A stretch of DNA of 64,000 bases from Nocardioides gilvus (GTDB lineage: Bacteria > Actinomycetota > Actinomycetes > Propionibacteriales > Nocardioidaceae), in assembly GCF_003194605.1 (NCBI RefSeq), contig NZ_QHKY01000002.1, forward strand, positions 496,001-560,000. Reading direction: 5' to 3'. The translations under genes and the position numbers were made by a program. The notes under the pieces were generated by a model. It saw only the letters and a program-made list of their open reading frames with translations. It had not been told where the DNA came from and ran no database searches. Below, piece after piece: positions 8,842-17,331 of the stretch; position 1 is the stretch's first letter; each line of letters begins with the position of its first letter.

Positions 8842-9560
8842 TGGGAGACCTGCTCCACGAGCCCGCCCTGGGGGTGGTCGTCCTCGTGGCCATCGCCCTG
8901 GGCGCCTTCGCGCAGGGCGCGACCGGCATGGGCTTCTCCCTGGTCGCTGCCCCGGTGCTGATCGCTGCCGAGGGCCACACGGTCGGGGTGGCGACGGTGC
9001 TGATCCTGGCTGCCTGCTCGTCGGTGGTCCCGCTGGCCCGCGAGTGGCGTCACACCCAGCCGGGCGCGGTCGTACGCCTGCTCGTCCCGACCCTGCTGGC
9101 CACCCCGCTCATCGCCTGGCTGGTGCACGATCTCGACCACCGCGTGCTCTCGGTGGCCGGAGGCGTCGGTGTGGTCATCGGTGTCGCCCTGCTCGCCTCG
9201 GGGTTGCGGTCCCACTGGTTCCGCAGGCCTGAGGGTGCCATCGTCACCGGTGTCTCCAGCGCCACCCTCAACGTGGTCGGCGGGGTCGGTGGACCGCCGA
9301 TCGGTCTCTACGTCGCCAACACCGACTGGACCCCAGCCCAGACCCGCGCCACGCTGCACGGCTTCCTCATCGTCCAGAACGTGGTGACCGCCGTGGTGAT
9401 CGGCCTCGTCTGGCCCGACTGGCGTCACCTGGCCGCTCTCGTGGTCGGATCGGTGATCGGGATCGTGGTGGCGCCACGCCTCTCCGTGGTCACTGCGCGC
9501 TCCGGGATCCTGGCGCTCTCGGCGATCGGCGGCGTCGCTCTGGTGGCCGGCTCGATCTGA
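8841..9560 (+). CDS. TauE/SafE-family permease
   Basis: 239 residues, about eight hydrophobic segments. The N-terminal half has the GAFAQGATGMGFSLVAAP segment typical of TauE/SafE permeases, and the second half repeats the fold with VGGVGGPPIGLY. The family includes exporters of sulfite, sulfoacetate and other small organic anions. It is the last gene of the monooxygenase operon, with its ATG starting in the last base of the preceding stop. A role in expelling an acidic product of the pathway is plausible but unproven. Confidence 0.88.
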   Translation: MGDLLHEPALGVVVLVAIALGAFAQGATGMGFSLVAAPVLIAAEGHTVGVATVLILAACSSVVPLAREWRHTQPGAVVRLLVPTLLATPLIAWLVHDLDHRVLSVAGGVGVVIGVALLASGLRSHWFRRPEGAIVTGVSSATLNVVGGVGGPPIGLYVANTDWTPAQTRATLHGFLIVQNVVTAVVIGLVWPDWRHLAALVVGSVIGIVVAPRLSVVTARSGILALSAIGGVALVAGSI

Positions 9561-9634
9561 CGGGTCCGGCAACCCGGTCGTCGGGACGCGAAAACGATGC
9601 GGCCGATCGGGGCACCGGCGTGCATCATTGAGCG

Positions 9635-10948
9635 GTGACTGACCCGCTCATCGACAACGTCCTCGACACCGTCGGTGACCAGGAGGTCGGCAGGAGACTT
9701 CCCCGGGCCCTCACCCCGTTCCGGATCCCGGCCTACCGCAAGCTCGCCGTCTCGGTCGCCTTCGGCGCCTTCGCCAGTGGGGTGTGGATCATCGCGCTGG
9801 TCTGGGAGGTCTTCCGTCTGGACGGCTCGGCGCGCGATCTCTCCCTCGTCTCTGCCGCCAGCGCGGTCGGGGTGATGGTCCCGGCGCTGCTGGCCGGCGT
9901 CGTCGCCGACCGGGTGGTGCAGAAGTACGTCCTGATCACCGTCGCCTCCGTCGAGCTGACCGGTTTCGCGCTGGTCGGGCTGCTGGCGTGGGCCGACCTG
10001 ACCACGGTCCCGATCCTGGCGGTCATCGCGTTCTTCATGGGCATGGCGGTGGCCTTCTACTACCCCGCCTACTCCGCGATGCTGCCCTCGATCGTGCCGG
10101 CCGAGGACCTGATGGCGGTCAACGGTTTTGAAGGCATGGTGCGGCCGACGATCGGACAGGCGCTCGGGCCCGCGGTCGCCGGTGCGGTGGTGGCCGCGGC
10201 GGCACCCTCGGCTGCGTTCGCCATCGCCTCCGGCGCGATGTTCGTCGCCATGCTCGCCCTCGTCACGGTGCCGCGCACGCCCCTGCGCCGTACGTTGGAC
10301 GCCTCGCACGCCGCCCACCCGATCCGCTCGGCGTTCACCGACATGCGTGAGGGTTTCGCCTACATGGTGCGGACGCCCTGGCTGCTCGCCACGCTGCTCT
10401 TCGCCTGCCTGATGCTGCTGGTGATGATGGGGCCGCTGGAAGTGCTGATCCCGTTCATGATCAAGTCAGAGTTGGGCGGCGACGCGAGTGACCACTCCAA
10501 GATCCTGGCCGCCTTCGGGATCGGCGGAGCGCTGGGTTCGTTCGCGATGTCGTCGGTCCGGATGCCACGGCGGTACCTGACGCTGCTGCTCGCCGGTTGG
10601 GGGCTCTCGGGGCTGCCCTTCATCGTGATCGCCAACGCCGAGTCGATCTGGACGATGGTCCTCGCCGCTGGCCTGATGGGGGCCCTCTTCTCGGCGCCGA
10701 TGGTCATCTGGGGCACCTTGCTGCAGCGCCGGGTGCCGGCAGACCTGCTGGGGCGGGTCTCCTCCCTCGACTTCTTCGTCTCGATCGCCCTGTTGCCGGT
10801 CTCGATGGCGCTCGCGGCGCCCCTCGCCGACCTCATCGGCATGGACAACACGTTCTACATCGCGGCCCTGGCGCCGGTGGTCTTTGCCGTCGTCGCACTC
10901 CTCTGGGCGAAGCTGCCTGCCGACGAGCTCGCTCACCCGCTCGACTGA
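9635..10948 (+). CDS. MFS transporter, EntS/MFS_3-like exporter
   Basis: 437 residues and about 12 transmembrane helices. The sequence style, with SAASAVGVMVPALLAGVVAD and later AEDLMAVNGFEG, matches the MFS_3 group that contains enterobactin-type exporters and many actinobacterial drug or metabolite exporters. GTG start at 9635. There is a 74-base gap from the upstream operon, so it may have its own promoter. The substrate is unknown. Confidence 0.87.
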   Translation: MTDPLIDNVLDTVGDQEVGRRLPRALTPFRIPAYRKLAVSVAFGAFASGVWIIALVWEVFRLDGSARDLSLVSAASAVGVMVPALLAGVVADRVVQKYVLITVASVELTGFALVGLLAWADLTTVPILAVIAFFMGMAVAFYYPAYSAMLPSIVPAEDLMAVNGFEGMVRPTIGQALGPAVAGAVVAAAAPSAAFAIASGAMFVAMLALVTVPRTPLRRTLDASHAAHPIRSAFTDMREGFAYMVRTPWLLATLLFACLMLLVMMGPLEVLIPFMIKSELGGDASDHSKILAAFGIGGALGSFAMSSVRMPRRYLTLLLAGWGLSGLPFIVIANAESIWTMVLAAGLMGALFSAPMVIWGTLLQRRVPADLLGRVSSLDFFVSIALLPVSMALAAPLADLIGMDNTFYIAALAPVVFAVVALLWAKLPADELAHPLD

Positions 10949-11028
10949 GCCGGCTGAAAACTGACCCTCGCGGCAGCGTCCCGGTCGTGGCATAGTCGAA
11001 CCACCTCGAACGCGGACAGGAGGGCCCG

Positions 11029-12654
11029 ATGGCCGATCAGGACGTGGTGGCAACCGAGAAGGCCAGGCGCGGCGCCTTCTCCTCACGCAAGGTGTTCATC
11101 TTCGCTGCGATCGGCTCGGCCGTCGGCCTGGGCAACATCTGGCGCTTCCCGTACGTCGCGTACGAGAACGGCGGCGGGGCGTTCCTGATCCCCTATCTGG
11201 TCGCCCTGCTCTGCGCGGGCATCCCCTTCCTCTACCTCGACTACGCGCTGGGGCACCGGATGCGCGGCTCGGCGCCACTCTCCTTCGCCCGCCTGAGTCG
11301 ACCGGCCGAGGCACTGGGCTGGTGGCAGGTCGGCATCTGCTTCATGATCGCCGTCTACTACGCCGCCGTCGTCGCCTGGGCGTTGAGCTACACGTACTTC
11401 TCGTTCGACAAGTCGTGGGGCTCCGCGCCGGGCGACTTCTTCGCGGGCGAGTACCTCAAGGCCGGCGAGGTGGGCGTGGACCTCACGGTCGTCATGGGCG
11501 TCCTGGTGCCGATGGTCATCGTCTGGCTCGCCGTCATCGTGATCATGGTGGCCGGTGTCGAGAAGGGGATCGGGCTGGTCTCGGTCATCGGCATCCCGGT
11601 GCTGGTCATCGCGTTCCTCGCGCTGGTGATCCGTTCCCTCTTCCTGCCCGGCGCGATCGACGGGCTCGAAGCCTTCTTCGCCCCCGACTGGAGCACGCTG
11701 ACCCACGCCGGCGTCTGGGCTGCTGCCTTCGGACAGATCTTCTTCTCACTCTCCATCGGCTTCGGCATCATGATCACCTACTCCTCCTACGTCGACCGCG
11801 AGACCGACATGACCGGCTCCGGCGCTGTGGTGGGCCTGGCCAACTCGAGCTTCGAGCTGCTCGCGGGCATCGGGGTCTTCGCCGCGCTGGGCTTCATGGC
11901 CCAGGCCCAGAACGTGGCGGTCGACGAGGTGGTGGAGAGCGGTGTGGGGCTGGCTTTCGTCAGCTTCCCGGCGATCATCAACGAGGCGCCGTGGGGCGCC
12001 TTCATCGGTGTCCTCTTCTTCGCCACCCTGGTGATCGCCGGTCTCACCTCACTGGTCTCCGTGCTGGAGGTCGTCGTCTCGGCGGTGCGCGACAAGTTCG
12101 ATCTCTCCCGCAAGGTCGCGGCAGCCGCGGTCAGCGTGCCGTGTGCCCTGATCAGCCTGGTCTTCTTCTCGACCGCGAGCGGGCTCTACGTGCTCGACAT
12201 CCTCGACTACTTCATCAACCAGTTCGGCATCCTGCTCGTCGCCGTGGTCTCGATGGTCGTGGTCGCCTGGTCGCTGCGGGCCCTGCCCCTGCTGGCCGAC
12301 CACATGAACCGCCGCGGCTCCATCAAGCTGCTGCTCTGGTGGCGGCTGCTGCTCGGCCTGGTGGTGCCGATCGCCCTGGCGTACATGGTCTTCAACTCGT
12401 TCAGGGATGCCGTGGAGACTCCCTACGGGGGCTACCCGGGCTGGATGATCGCCCTCTTCGGCTGGGGCGCAGCGGCTCTCGTCATGGTGCTGGGTTATGT
12501 GCTCGCCCCGATGCCGTGGCGCAAGGACACCTCACTGGAGGACCCGGGGCTGGCTCCACCGCCCGGCGCTCTCCCCGACTCCCCGCCCCCGGCAACGGCC
12601 CGCCACGCCGTGGGTGCGGACCAGCACACGACGACGGAAGGAGCGCGGCGATGA
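11029..12654 (+). CDS. metP: Sodium-dependent transporter (NSS/SNF family), large subunit
   Basis: 541 residues. The first helix carries the NSS sodium and substrate site GSAVGLGNIWRFPY followed by ENGGGAFLIPYL, and about 12 hydrophobic segments follow. The next gene is a 51-residue single-helix protein overlapping by 4 bases. This is the arrangement of the two-component methionine/alanine importer MetPS known from Corynebacterium, so the symbol is given by analogy. It would drive amino-acid uptake with Na+. An AGGAGG ribosome site precedes the ATG. The C-terminal tail is proline-rich. Confidence 0.85.
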   Translation: MADQDVVATEKARRGAFSSRKVFIFAAIGSAVGLGNIWRFPYVAYENGGGAFLIPYLVALLCAGIPFLYLDYALGHRMRGSAPLSFARLSRPAEALGWWQVGICFMIAVYYAAVVAWALSYTYFSFDKSWGSAPGDFFAGEYLKAGEVGVDLTVVMGVLVPMVIVWLAVIVIMVAGVEKGIGLVSVIGIPVLVIAFLALVIRSLFLPGAIDGLEAFFAPDWSTLTHAGVWAAAFGQIFFSLSIGFGIMITYSSYVDRETDMTGSGAVVGLANSSFELLAGIGVFAALGFMAQAQNVAVDEVVESGVGLAFVSFPAIINEAPWGAFIGVLFFATLVIAGLTSLVSVLEVVVSAVRDKFDLSRKVAAAAVSVPCALISLVFFSTASGLYVLDILDYFINQFGILLVAVVSMVVVAWSLRALPLLADHMNRRGSIKLLLWWRLLLGLVVPIALAYMVFNSFRDAVETPYGGYPGWMIALFGWGAAALVMVLGYVLAPMPWRKDTSLEDPGLAPPPGALPDSPPPATARHAVGADQHTTTEGARR

Positions 12655-12806
12655 GTGCAGCGGCGATCGTGATGATGGTGGTGTCGATGCTGGTCGTGTG
12701 GGGTGGACTCGCCCTGGCGATCGTCCTGCTGATCCGCAATGACGGCCGCCAGGACCATGGGCCCGGCATCGGTACGGACAGGGAACACCTGACCCGCGAC
12801 CTGTGA
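12651..12806 (+). CDS. metS: Small subunit of NSS methionine/alanine importer
   Basis: 51 residues: one hydrophobic helix (about residues 4-28, ending ALAIVLLIRND) and a short charged tail. It matches the MetS-type small subunit that accompanies NSS transporters in actinobacteria and is needed for their activity. The start ATG overlaps the transporter stop by 4 bases (ATGA), so translation is coupled and the two proteins are probably made in fixed proportion. Confidence 0.85.
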   Translation: MSAAAIVMMVVSMLVVWGGLALAIVLLIRNDGRQDHGPGIGTDREHLTRDL

Positions 12807-12872
12807 GGCCGGGCGGCGACGACGAAGGAGTTGTCCGTACGTGCTGGGATGGGCGTCATGGACGATGAGCGC

Positions 12873-13625
12873 ATGAGCGACGTACGTTTCGGCATCGACT
12901 TCGGCGGCACCGGCATCAAGGGCGCCCCCGTCGACCTCTCCACCGGGGAGTTCGTCGCGAAGCGCACCAGGATCCCCACGCCGAAGGAGTCGACGCCGCA
13001 GGTCGTGGCGGAGATCTTCGCCAGAATGCTCGACGAGCATCCGCAGGTGGAGGGGCCGGTCGGGGTGACGATCCCCGGCATCATCCGCCGTGGCGTGGTG
13101 GGGCTCGCGCCCAACATCCACCCCTCCTGGCAGGGAGTCGACGCCGGCACCCTGCTCACCGAGGCGCTCGGCCGCGAGGTGCACGTGGTCAACGACGCGG
13201 ACGCCGCCGGTCTGGCCGAAGTCACCCTGGGCGCCGCGAGGGGACGTACGGGGCTGGTCCTGGTGACCACGCTCGGCACCGGCATCGGCTCTGCGGCCCT
13301 CTTCGACGGGCGGCTGGTGCCCAACTTCGAGCTCGGCCACCTGGAGATCGGCAACCGGGTCGCCGAGCGCTGGGCCGCCACCAGTGTCCGGGAGCGCGAG
13401 GAGCTGTCGTGGGAGGAGTGGGCGGCGCGCCTCACCACCTACTACCGCCACCTCGAACGGCTCTTCTCCCCCGACCTCTTCGTGGTCGGTGGCGGAGTCA
13501 GCAAGTCGAGCGAGGAGTTCCTGCCGTTGATCGACATCGCCACCGAGATCGTGCCCGCGCACCTGAAGAACAAGGCTGGCATCGTGGGCGCTGCGTTGCT
13601 GAGCGCGAAGACGGCCCGCGGCTGA
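12873..13625 (+). CDS. ppgK: Polyphosphate glucokinase (ROK family)
   Basis: About 250 residues. The phosphate-binding loop GIDFGGTGIKGA lies at the N-terminus, VNDADAAGLAE carries the catalytic Asp region, and TTLGTGIGSA precedes a FELGHLEIG segment in the place of the zinc-binding region of larger ROK kinases. The short length and the IKGA ending are typical of the polyphosphate/ATP-dependent glucokinases of actinobacteria, which phosphorylate glucose with polyphosphate or ATP in the cytoplasm. The start is uncertain: ATG 12873 places the loop as in homologues, while in-frame ATGs at 12858 and 12849 also lack a convincing ribosome site. A TTG at 12831 abuts an AAGGAG and is unlikely. Confidence 0.88.
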   Translation: MSDVRFGIDFGGTGIKGAPVDLSTGEFVAKRTRIPTPKESTPQVVAEIFARMLDEHPQVEGPVGVTIPGIIRRGVVGLAPNIHPSWQGVDAGTLLTEALGREVHVVNDADAAGLAEVTLGAARGRTGLVLVTTLGTGIGSAALFDGRLVPNFELGHLEIGNRVAERWAATSVREREELSWEEWAARLTTYYRHLERLFSPDLFVVGGGVSKSSEEFLPLIDIATEIVPAHLKNKAGIVGAALLSAKTARG

Positions 13626-13626
13626 A

Positions 13627-14121
13627 TCACTGCCCGGGTGGCTGCGGCTCGCTGACCGAGTTCTCGCTCTCCGTGACGATCCGCATCGCGGCGATGGCGC
13701 CGTGGAGGTAGCGCTCCACCACCGCGCGCTCCTCGTCGGTGAAGGCCGCGTCGTTGGCCAGCAGTGCCCCGAACATCGGGATCAGGTGGAGCATCGAGTC
13801 ACGGCGTCCGCTGTCGGTGATGTGGACGCCCACGCGGCGACGATCCCCCGGGATCGGTTGGCGGGCGACGTGGCCGCGGGCAACCAGGCGGTCGACGATC
13901 CCCGTGGCCGCTGCGGTGGAAACGTCGAGGTGTCGGGCCAACTCGGCCGGCCCCATGGGACCGTGGGACAGCAGGTCCAGAGCGCTCAGGTCGGCGTTGC
14001 TCAGGCCCGTACGACGGGAGAGGACGTGGTGCATTCGTGTGCTGAGACGCGTCAGCTCACGGAACGCCGTGAGGGTCGGGCTCGACAGACCCTGGCCGCG
14101 ATCGTCAGGTCCTTCGGCCAT
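13627..14121 (-). CDS. MarR-family transcriptional regulator
   Basis: 164 residues with the winged-helix core at about residues 45-105: helix LARHLDVSTAAATGIVDRLV and the wing GDRRRVGVHIT. Flanking helices form the dimerisation region. An AGGTG ribosome site precedes ATG 14121. It is divergent from the MMPL transporter gene with a palindrome in between, the classical layout in which a MarR protein represses an exporter and itself until a toxic ligand binds. It ends 1 base from the convergent polyphosphate glucokinase gene, with no obvious terminator between them. Confidence 0.92.
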   Translation of the reverse strand: MAEGPDDRGQGLSSPTLTAFRELTRLSTRMHHVLSRRTGLSNADLSALDLLSHGPMGPAELARHLDVSTAAATGIVDRLVARGHVARQPIPGDRRRVGVHITDSGRRDSMLHLIPMFGALLANDAAFTDEERAVVERYLHGAIAAMRIVTESENSVSEPQPPGQ

Positions 14122-14191
14122 CTTTCACCTCGCCTCAATATTTTTCGCCCGATCGGGAATGAACCACCCGGACTGCGGCTTCTTCACCCAT

Positions 14192-14215
14192 GTTGCTAAC
14201 TTGCTTAGCAGTTAA
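14192..14215. promoter_or_regulatory. Candidate MarR operator: TGCTAA-N5-TTAGCA
   Basis: An exact inverted repeat, TGCTAA (14194-14199) and TTAGCA (14205-14210) with a 5-base spacer, lies in the AT-rich divergent region between the marR-like gene and the MMPL transporter gene, 43 bases before the transporter start. Size, spacing and place match MarR operators. Inferred from symmetry. Confidence 0.65.
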
Positions 14216-14252
14216 CTGACTTCAACAATACAGACCGACCAGGAGTCCTCCC

Positions 14253-16340
14253 ATGGCCGCCAACGCTGCTCCAGGCACCAACCGTGTCACCCGGTTCATC
14301 ACCGGCAAGCGCACTGCGTGGATCGTCGCCCTGCTCCCGCTGCTGCTGGGGGGCTTCCTGATCAGCATGGGTGAGGCAGAGCGTCCGATCTCGGCGGCCA
14401 ACGCCCTGCCCGACGGGTTCGGTGTCACCGAGGCGACCGTGCTGCAGGAGCAGTTGACCGAGGGAGACGCCAGCACCGCGATCCTGCTCTGGACCGCCGA
14501 CGAGGGCTCGCTGAGCGAGTCGCAGCTCGCCGAGTTGCGCGAGTGGACCGGCGAGGGGCCCTTCGTCGTCGCCGAGGACCAGTCGGCTGCCTACACGGTG
14601 CGCCCGGTCGAGGAGTCCGTCGACTCCACCGTGCGTGAACAGGTCGCGGACCTGCGCGACCAGCTCGACGCCGAGTCCCCGGCCGGTGTCAGCGGCGAGG
14701 TGACGGGGCCTGCAGGGATCAGCGCCGACTTCAGCGAGGTCTTCGCGGGCGCCGACGTACGTCTCCTGGTCATCACCGCAAGCATCGTCGCGGTCCTGTT
14801 GATCGTGACCTACCGCAGCCCATTCCTGTGGTTGATCCCACTCACCGTGGTCGCGGTCGCCGACCGGCTCGCCGCCATCGGCTCCACCCAGATCATGCAG
14901 CACGTCGACTTCGTCAGTTGGGACCAGTCGACCGTCGGCATCCTCTCCGTGCTGGTCTTCGGCGCGGGCACCAACTACGCCCTGCTCCTGATCTCCCGCT
15001 ACCGCGACGAGCTCAAGAGCGAGGAGTCGCGCCGTACGGCCATGGCCCGCGCCCTGGGGCGCACCACCGAGTCCGTCGGCTTCAGCGCCGCGACCGTGGT
15101 CCTGGGAGTCCTGACACTGCTGCTCTCGGCCTTCCCGAACACCCGCGGTCTGGGCCTGGCCTGTGCCATCGGCATCGTGATCGCTGCCTCCTTCGCCCTC
15201 GTCGTCCTGCCGGCGGCCCTGGTGACCTTCGGCCGCTGGATCTTCTGGCCCCGCGCGCCCAAGGTCGGGGACAGCCAGCTCGTGGACAGCAAGGGCGTCT
15301 GGCACAAGGTCGGCACGAAGGTCGACCGCCGCCCGCGTACGTTCGTGGTCGTCACCCTGCTCGGCCTGGCGATGCTGATGGTCGGCATCACGCAGGTGGA
15401 GTCGGGCCTCGAGCAGAGCGACCAGTTCCTCGAGACCCCGCCTGCCCTGGTCGCGGCCGAACGCCTGGGTGAGTCCTTCCCCGCCGGCACCACCGACCCC
15501 GCCCGGGTGCTGACCCAGGACGACCCCCGCGCGGTGCTCGCTGCCGTGGAGGAGGTCGACGGCATCGCCTCGGCGGTCCCGTCCAACGAGAAGGACGGCA
15601 TCGCCTCGATCGATGCGGTGATGGAGGCCAGCCCGGGCAGCGACGAGGCCGAGCAGACCGTCCGTGACCTGCGGGCCGCGTTGGCCGACTTCGACCGGAC
15701 GTACGTCGGTGGCGGTGACGCCGAGATCCTCGACGTCGCGGAAGCCACGATGGACGACCGCCTGATGATCCTGCCTGCGATCGTCCTCCTGGTGCTGGGC
15801 GCGCTGCTGATCCTGCTGCGTTCGGTGGTGGCGCCGCTGCTGCTGGTCGCCACCGTCGTCACGACGTACGTCTCCGCGATGGGTCTGTCGTGGTGGCTCT
15901 TCAAGTTCGTCTTCGACTTCCCCGCGCTCGACCAGTCGGTGCCACTCTTCGCGTTCCTCTTCCTGGTGGCGCTGGGGGTCGACTACAACATCTTCCTCGT
16001 CACCCGGGCCCGCGAAGAGGCCGCGACCCACGGCTACCGCGTCGGGATGCTGCGGGCGTTGCGGGCGACAGGCGGTGTCATCACCAGTGCCGGCATCCTG
16101 CTGGCGGCAGTCTTCGCGGTGCTCGGTGTGCTCCCGCTGGTGCTGCTCGCACAGCTGGGCATCATCATCTTCGTGGGTGTCCTGCTCGACACCCTGGTGG
16201 TGCGCACCGTGCTGGTCCCGGCTCTGGCGATCACCCTCGGGGACAAGTTCTGGTGGCCTCGCAAGCCGGGTGCCAGCGCGTCCTCCGCGCCGGGCGCCGG
16301 CTCGACTCCTGGGGCCGAGCGTCCTACGGTCAACGTATGA
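14253..16340 (+). CDS. MMPL/RND-family exporter
   Basis: 695 residues with two repeats, each having one helix, a periplasm-like outer domain and a bundle of helices: first helix around residues 13-32, the first bundle about 168-330, then a second outer loop and a final bundle from about 505. The second half contains GVDYNIFLVTRAREEA and the first GAGTNYALLLISRYRDE, the paired MMPL signature segments with the central charged helix. It resembles the YdfJ-like MMPL transporters that export lipids or lipophilic drugs by proton motive force. AGGAG precedes ATG 14253. Divergent MarR control is likely. Its stop overlaps the next gene start by 4 bases. Confidence 0.92.
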   Translation: MAANAAPGTNRVTRFITGKRTAWIVALLPLLLGGFLISMGEAERPISAANALPDGFGVTEATVLQEQLTEGDASTAILLWTADEGSLSESQLAELREWTGEGPFVVAEDQSAAYTVRPVEESVDSTVREQVADLRDQLDAESPAGVSGEVTGPAGISADFSEVFAGADVRLLVITASIVAVLLIVTYRSPFLWLIPLTVVAVADRLAAIGSTQIMQHVDFVSWDQSTVGILSVLVFGAGTNYALLLISRYRDELKSEESRRTAMARALGRTTESVGFSAATVVLGVLTLLLSAFPNTRGLGLACAIGIVIAASFALVVLPAALVTFGRWIFWPRAPKVGDSQLVDSKGVWHKVGTKVDRRPRTFVVVTLLGLAMLMVGITQVESGLEQSDQFLETPPALVAAERLGESFPAGTTDPARVLTQDDPRAVLAAVEEVDGIASAVPSNEKDGIASIDAVMEASPGSDEAEQTVRDLRAALADFDRTYVGGGDAEILDVAEATMDDRLMILPAIVLLVLGALLILLRSVVAPLLLVATVVTTYVSAMGLSWWLFKFVFDFPALDQSVPLFAFLFLVALGVDYNIFLVTRAREEAATHGYRVGMLRALRATGGVITSAGILLAAVFAVLGVLPLVLLAQLGIIIFVGVLLDTLVVRTVLVPALAITLGDKFWWPRKPGASASSAPGAGSTPGAERPTVNV

Positions 16341-16669
16341 GTACCGAAGCGAACGAAGCGACCACCGTCTCCGACAACCCCCAGGAGAGCCGTTACGAGC
16401 TCTTCGTGGCCGGCGAGTTGGCCGGCTTCGCGGAGTACACCCTGGACGGGTCGACGATCGACTTCACGCACACCGAGGTGTTCGAGAAGTTCGGCGGCCG
16501 CGGACTGGCCAAGGTGATCGCCACGGAGTCGCTCGACGAGGCGCGTGAGCGGGACCTGGCCGTGCTGCCGCACTGTGCGCTCTACCAGCGCTTCATCGCC
16601 AAGAACGAGGAGTACGTCGACCTCGTGCCGCAGGACCAGCGCCACAAGTTCGACCTCGGCGGCGCCTGA
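16337..16669 (+). CDS. Small GNAT-like N-acetyltransferase (YjdJ type)
   Basis: 110 residues. The core runs YELFVAGELAGFAEYTLDG, then HTEVFEKFGGRGLAKVI, then LPHCALYQRFIAKNEEYVDLV, which is the pattern of the short YjdJ-like GNAT domain: acetyl-CoA loop RGLAK followed by a conserved P-x-C strand. Proteins of this group are often annotated only as N-acetyltransferase and their substrates are mostly unknown. The ATG at 16337 overlaps the MMPL stop, so it is translated with the exporter. Confidence 0.85.
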   Translation: MSTEANEATTVSDNPQESRYELFVAGELAGFAEYTLDGSTIDFTHTEVFEKFGGRGLAKVIATESLDEARERDLAVLPHCALYQRFIAKNEEYVDLVPQDQRHKFDLGGA

Positions 16670-16695
16670 GTCGAGGCCCCCGCAGCGGCAGGCCC

Positions 16696-17178
16696 TCAGT
16701 TGCCGAGGGCGGCTTCGATGTCGCCGGCGATCTGCTCGGGCTTGGTGGTCGGGGCGTAGCGCTTGATCACCTGACCGTCGCGCCCGATCAGGAACTTCGT
16801 GAAGTTCCACTTGATCTTGTTGCCGAGCACGCCGCCCTTCTGCTCCCGCAACCAGGAGTAGACGGGGTGCGCGCCGGGGCCGTTGACCTCGATCTTGGAG
16901 AACATCGGGAAGGTGACGCCAAAGGCGCCGGTGCAGAAGTCGGCGATGGTGGCGTCGTCTCCCGGCTCCTGGTGACGGAACTGGTCACAGGGGAAGCCGA
17001 GCACGGTGAAGCCGCGATCCCCGTAGTTCTCCTGGAGTTGCTGCAGACCCGTGAACTGCGGGGTGAAACCGCAGTGCGACGCGGTGTTGACCACGAGCAG
17101 GACCTGACCGTCGTACGTGGACAGCTCGGTGGGCTGGCCATTGATGGCCGTGGCGGAGAATTCGAAGATCGACGTCAT
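16696..17178 (-). CDS. Glutathione peroxidase family thiol peroxidase
   Basis: 160 residues. Catalytic Cys36 lies in NTASHCGFTPQF; the partner Gln region is GFPCDQFRHQEPG, and the Trp/Asn pair appears in KWNFTKFL, completing the catalytic tetrad. The site is cysteine, not selenocysteine. Since actinobacteria use mycothiol and thioredoxin, the physiological reductant is more likely thioredoxin than glutathione. It removes peroxides in the cytoplasm. The start ATG 17178 gives the standard length; the frame upstream is open but lacks family sequence. Confidence 0.93.
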   Translation of the reverse strand: MTSIFEFSATAINGQPTELSTYDGQVLLVVNTASHCGFTPQFTGLQQLQENYGDRGFTVLGFPCDQFRHQEPGDDATIADFCTGAFGVTFPMFSKIEVNGPGAHPVYSWLREQKGGVLGNKIKWNFTKFLIGRDGQVIKRYAPTTKPEQIAGDIEAALGN

Positions 17179-17239
17179 GACTCGATTCAACCAGTTGCGT
17201 GGATGGGATCCGACGAATTCAACGCGCCCGCACGACCAG

Positions 17240-17275
17240 GCGGCGCCCACCCCCCGGGTCGGGAGTGGGCGCCGC
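17240..17275 (-). terminator. Hairpin downstream of the secreted-protein gene
   Basis: GCGGCGCCCAC (17240-17250) and GTGGGCGCCGC (17265-17275) form a perfect 11-base stem with a 14-base loop, between the end of the secreted-protein gene (17332) and the start of the peroxidase gene. No T-run follows, as is common for actinobacterial terminators. Confidence 0.55.
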
Positions 17276-17331
17276 GTGAGTGCGTACGTCGGGCGCACGG
17301 CGGTGCGTACCTCTGGGTCGACGTCAGGTGG

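Noticed and set aside
14205..16031. 608-codon open frame on the minus strand opposite the MMPL exporter
   Set aside because: No motif; rich in Arg/Gln/Asp as expected for an antisense frame of a hydrophobic GC-rich gene.
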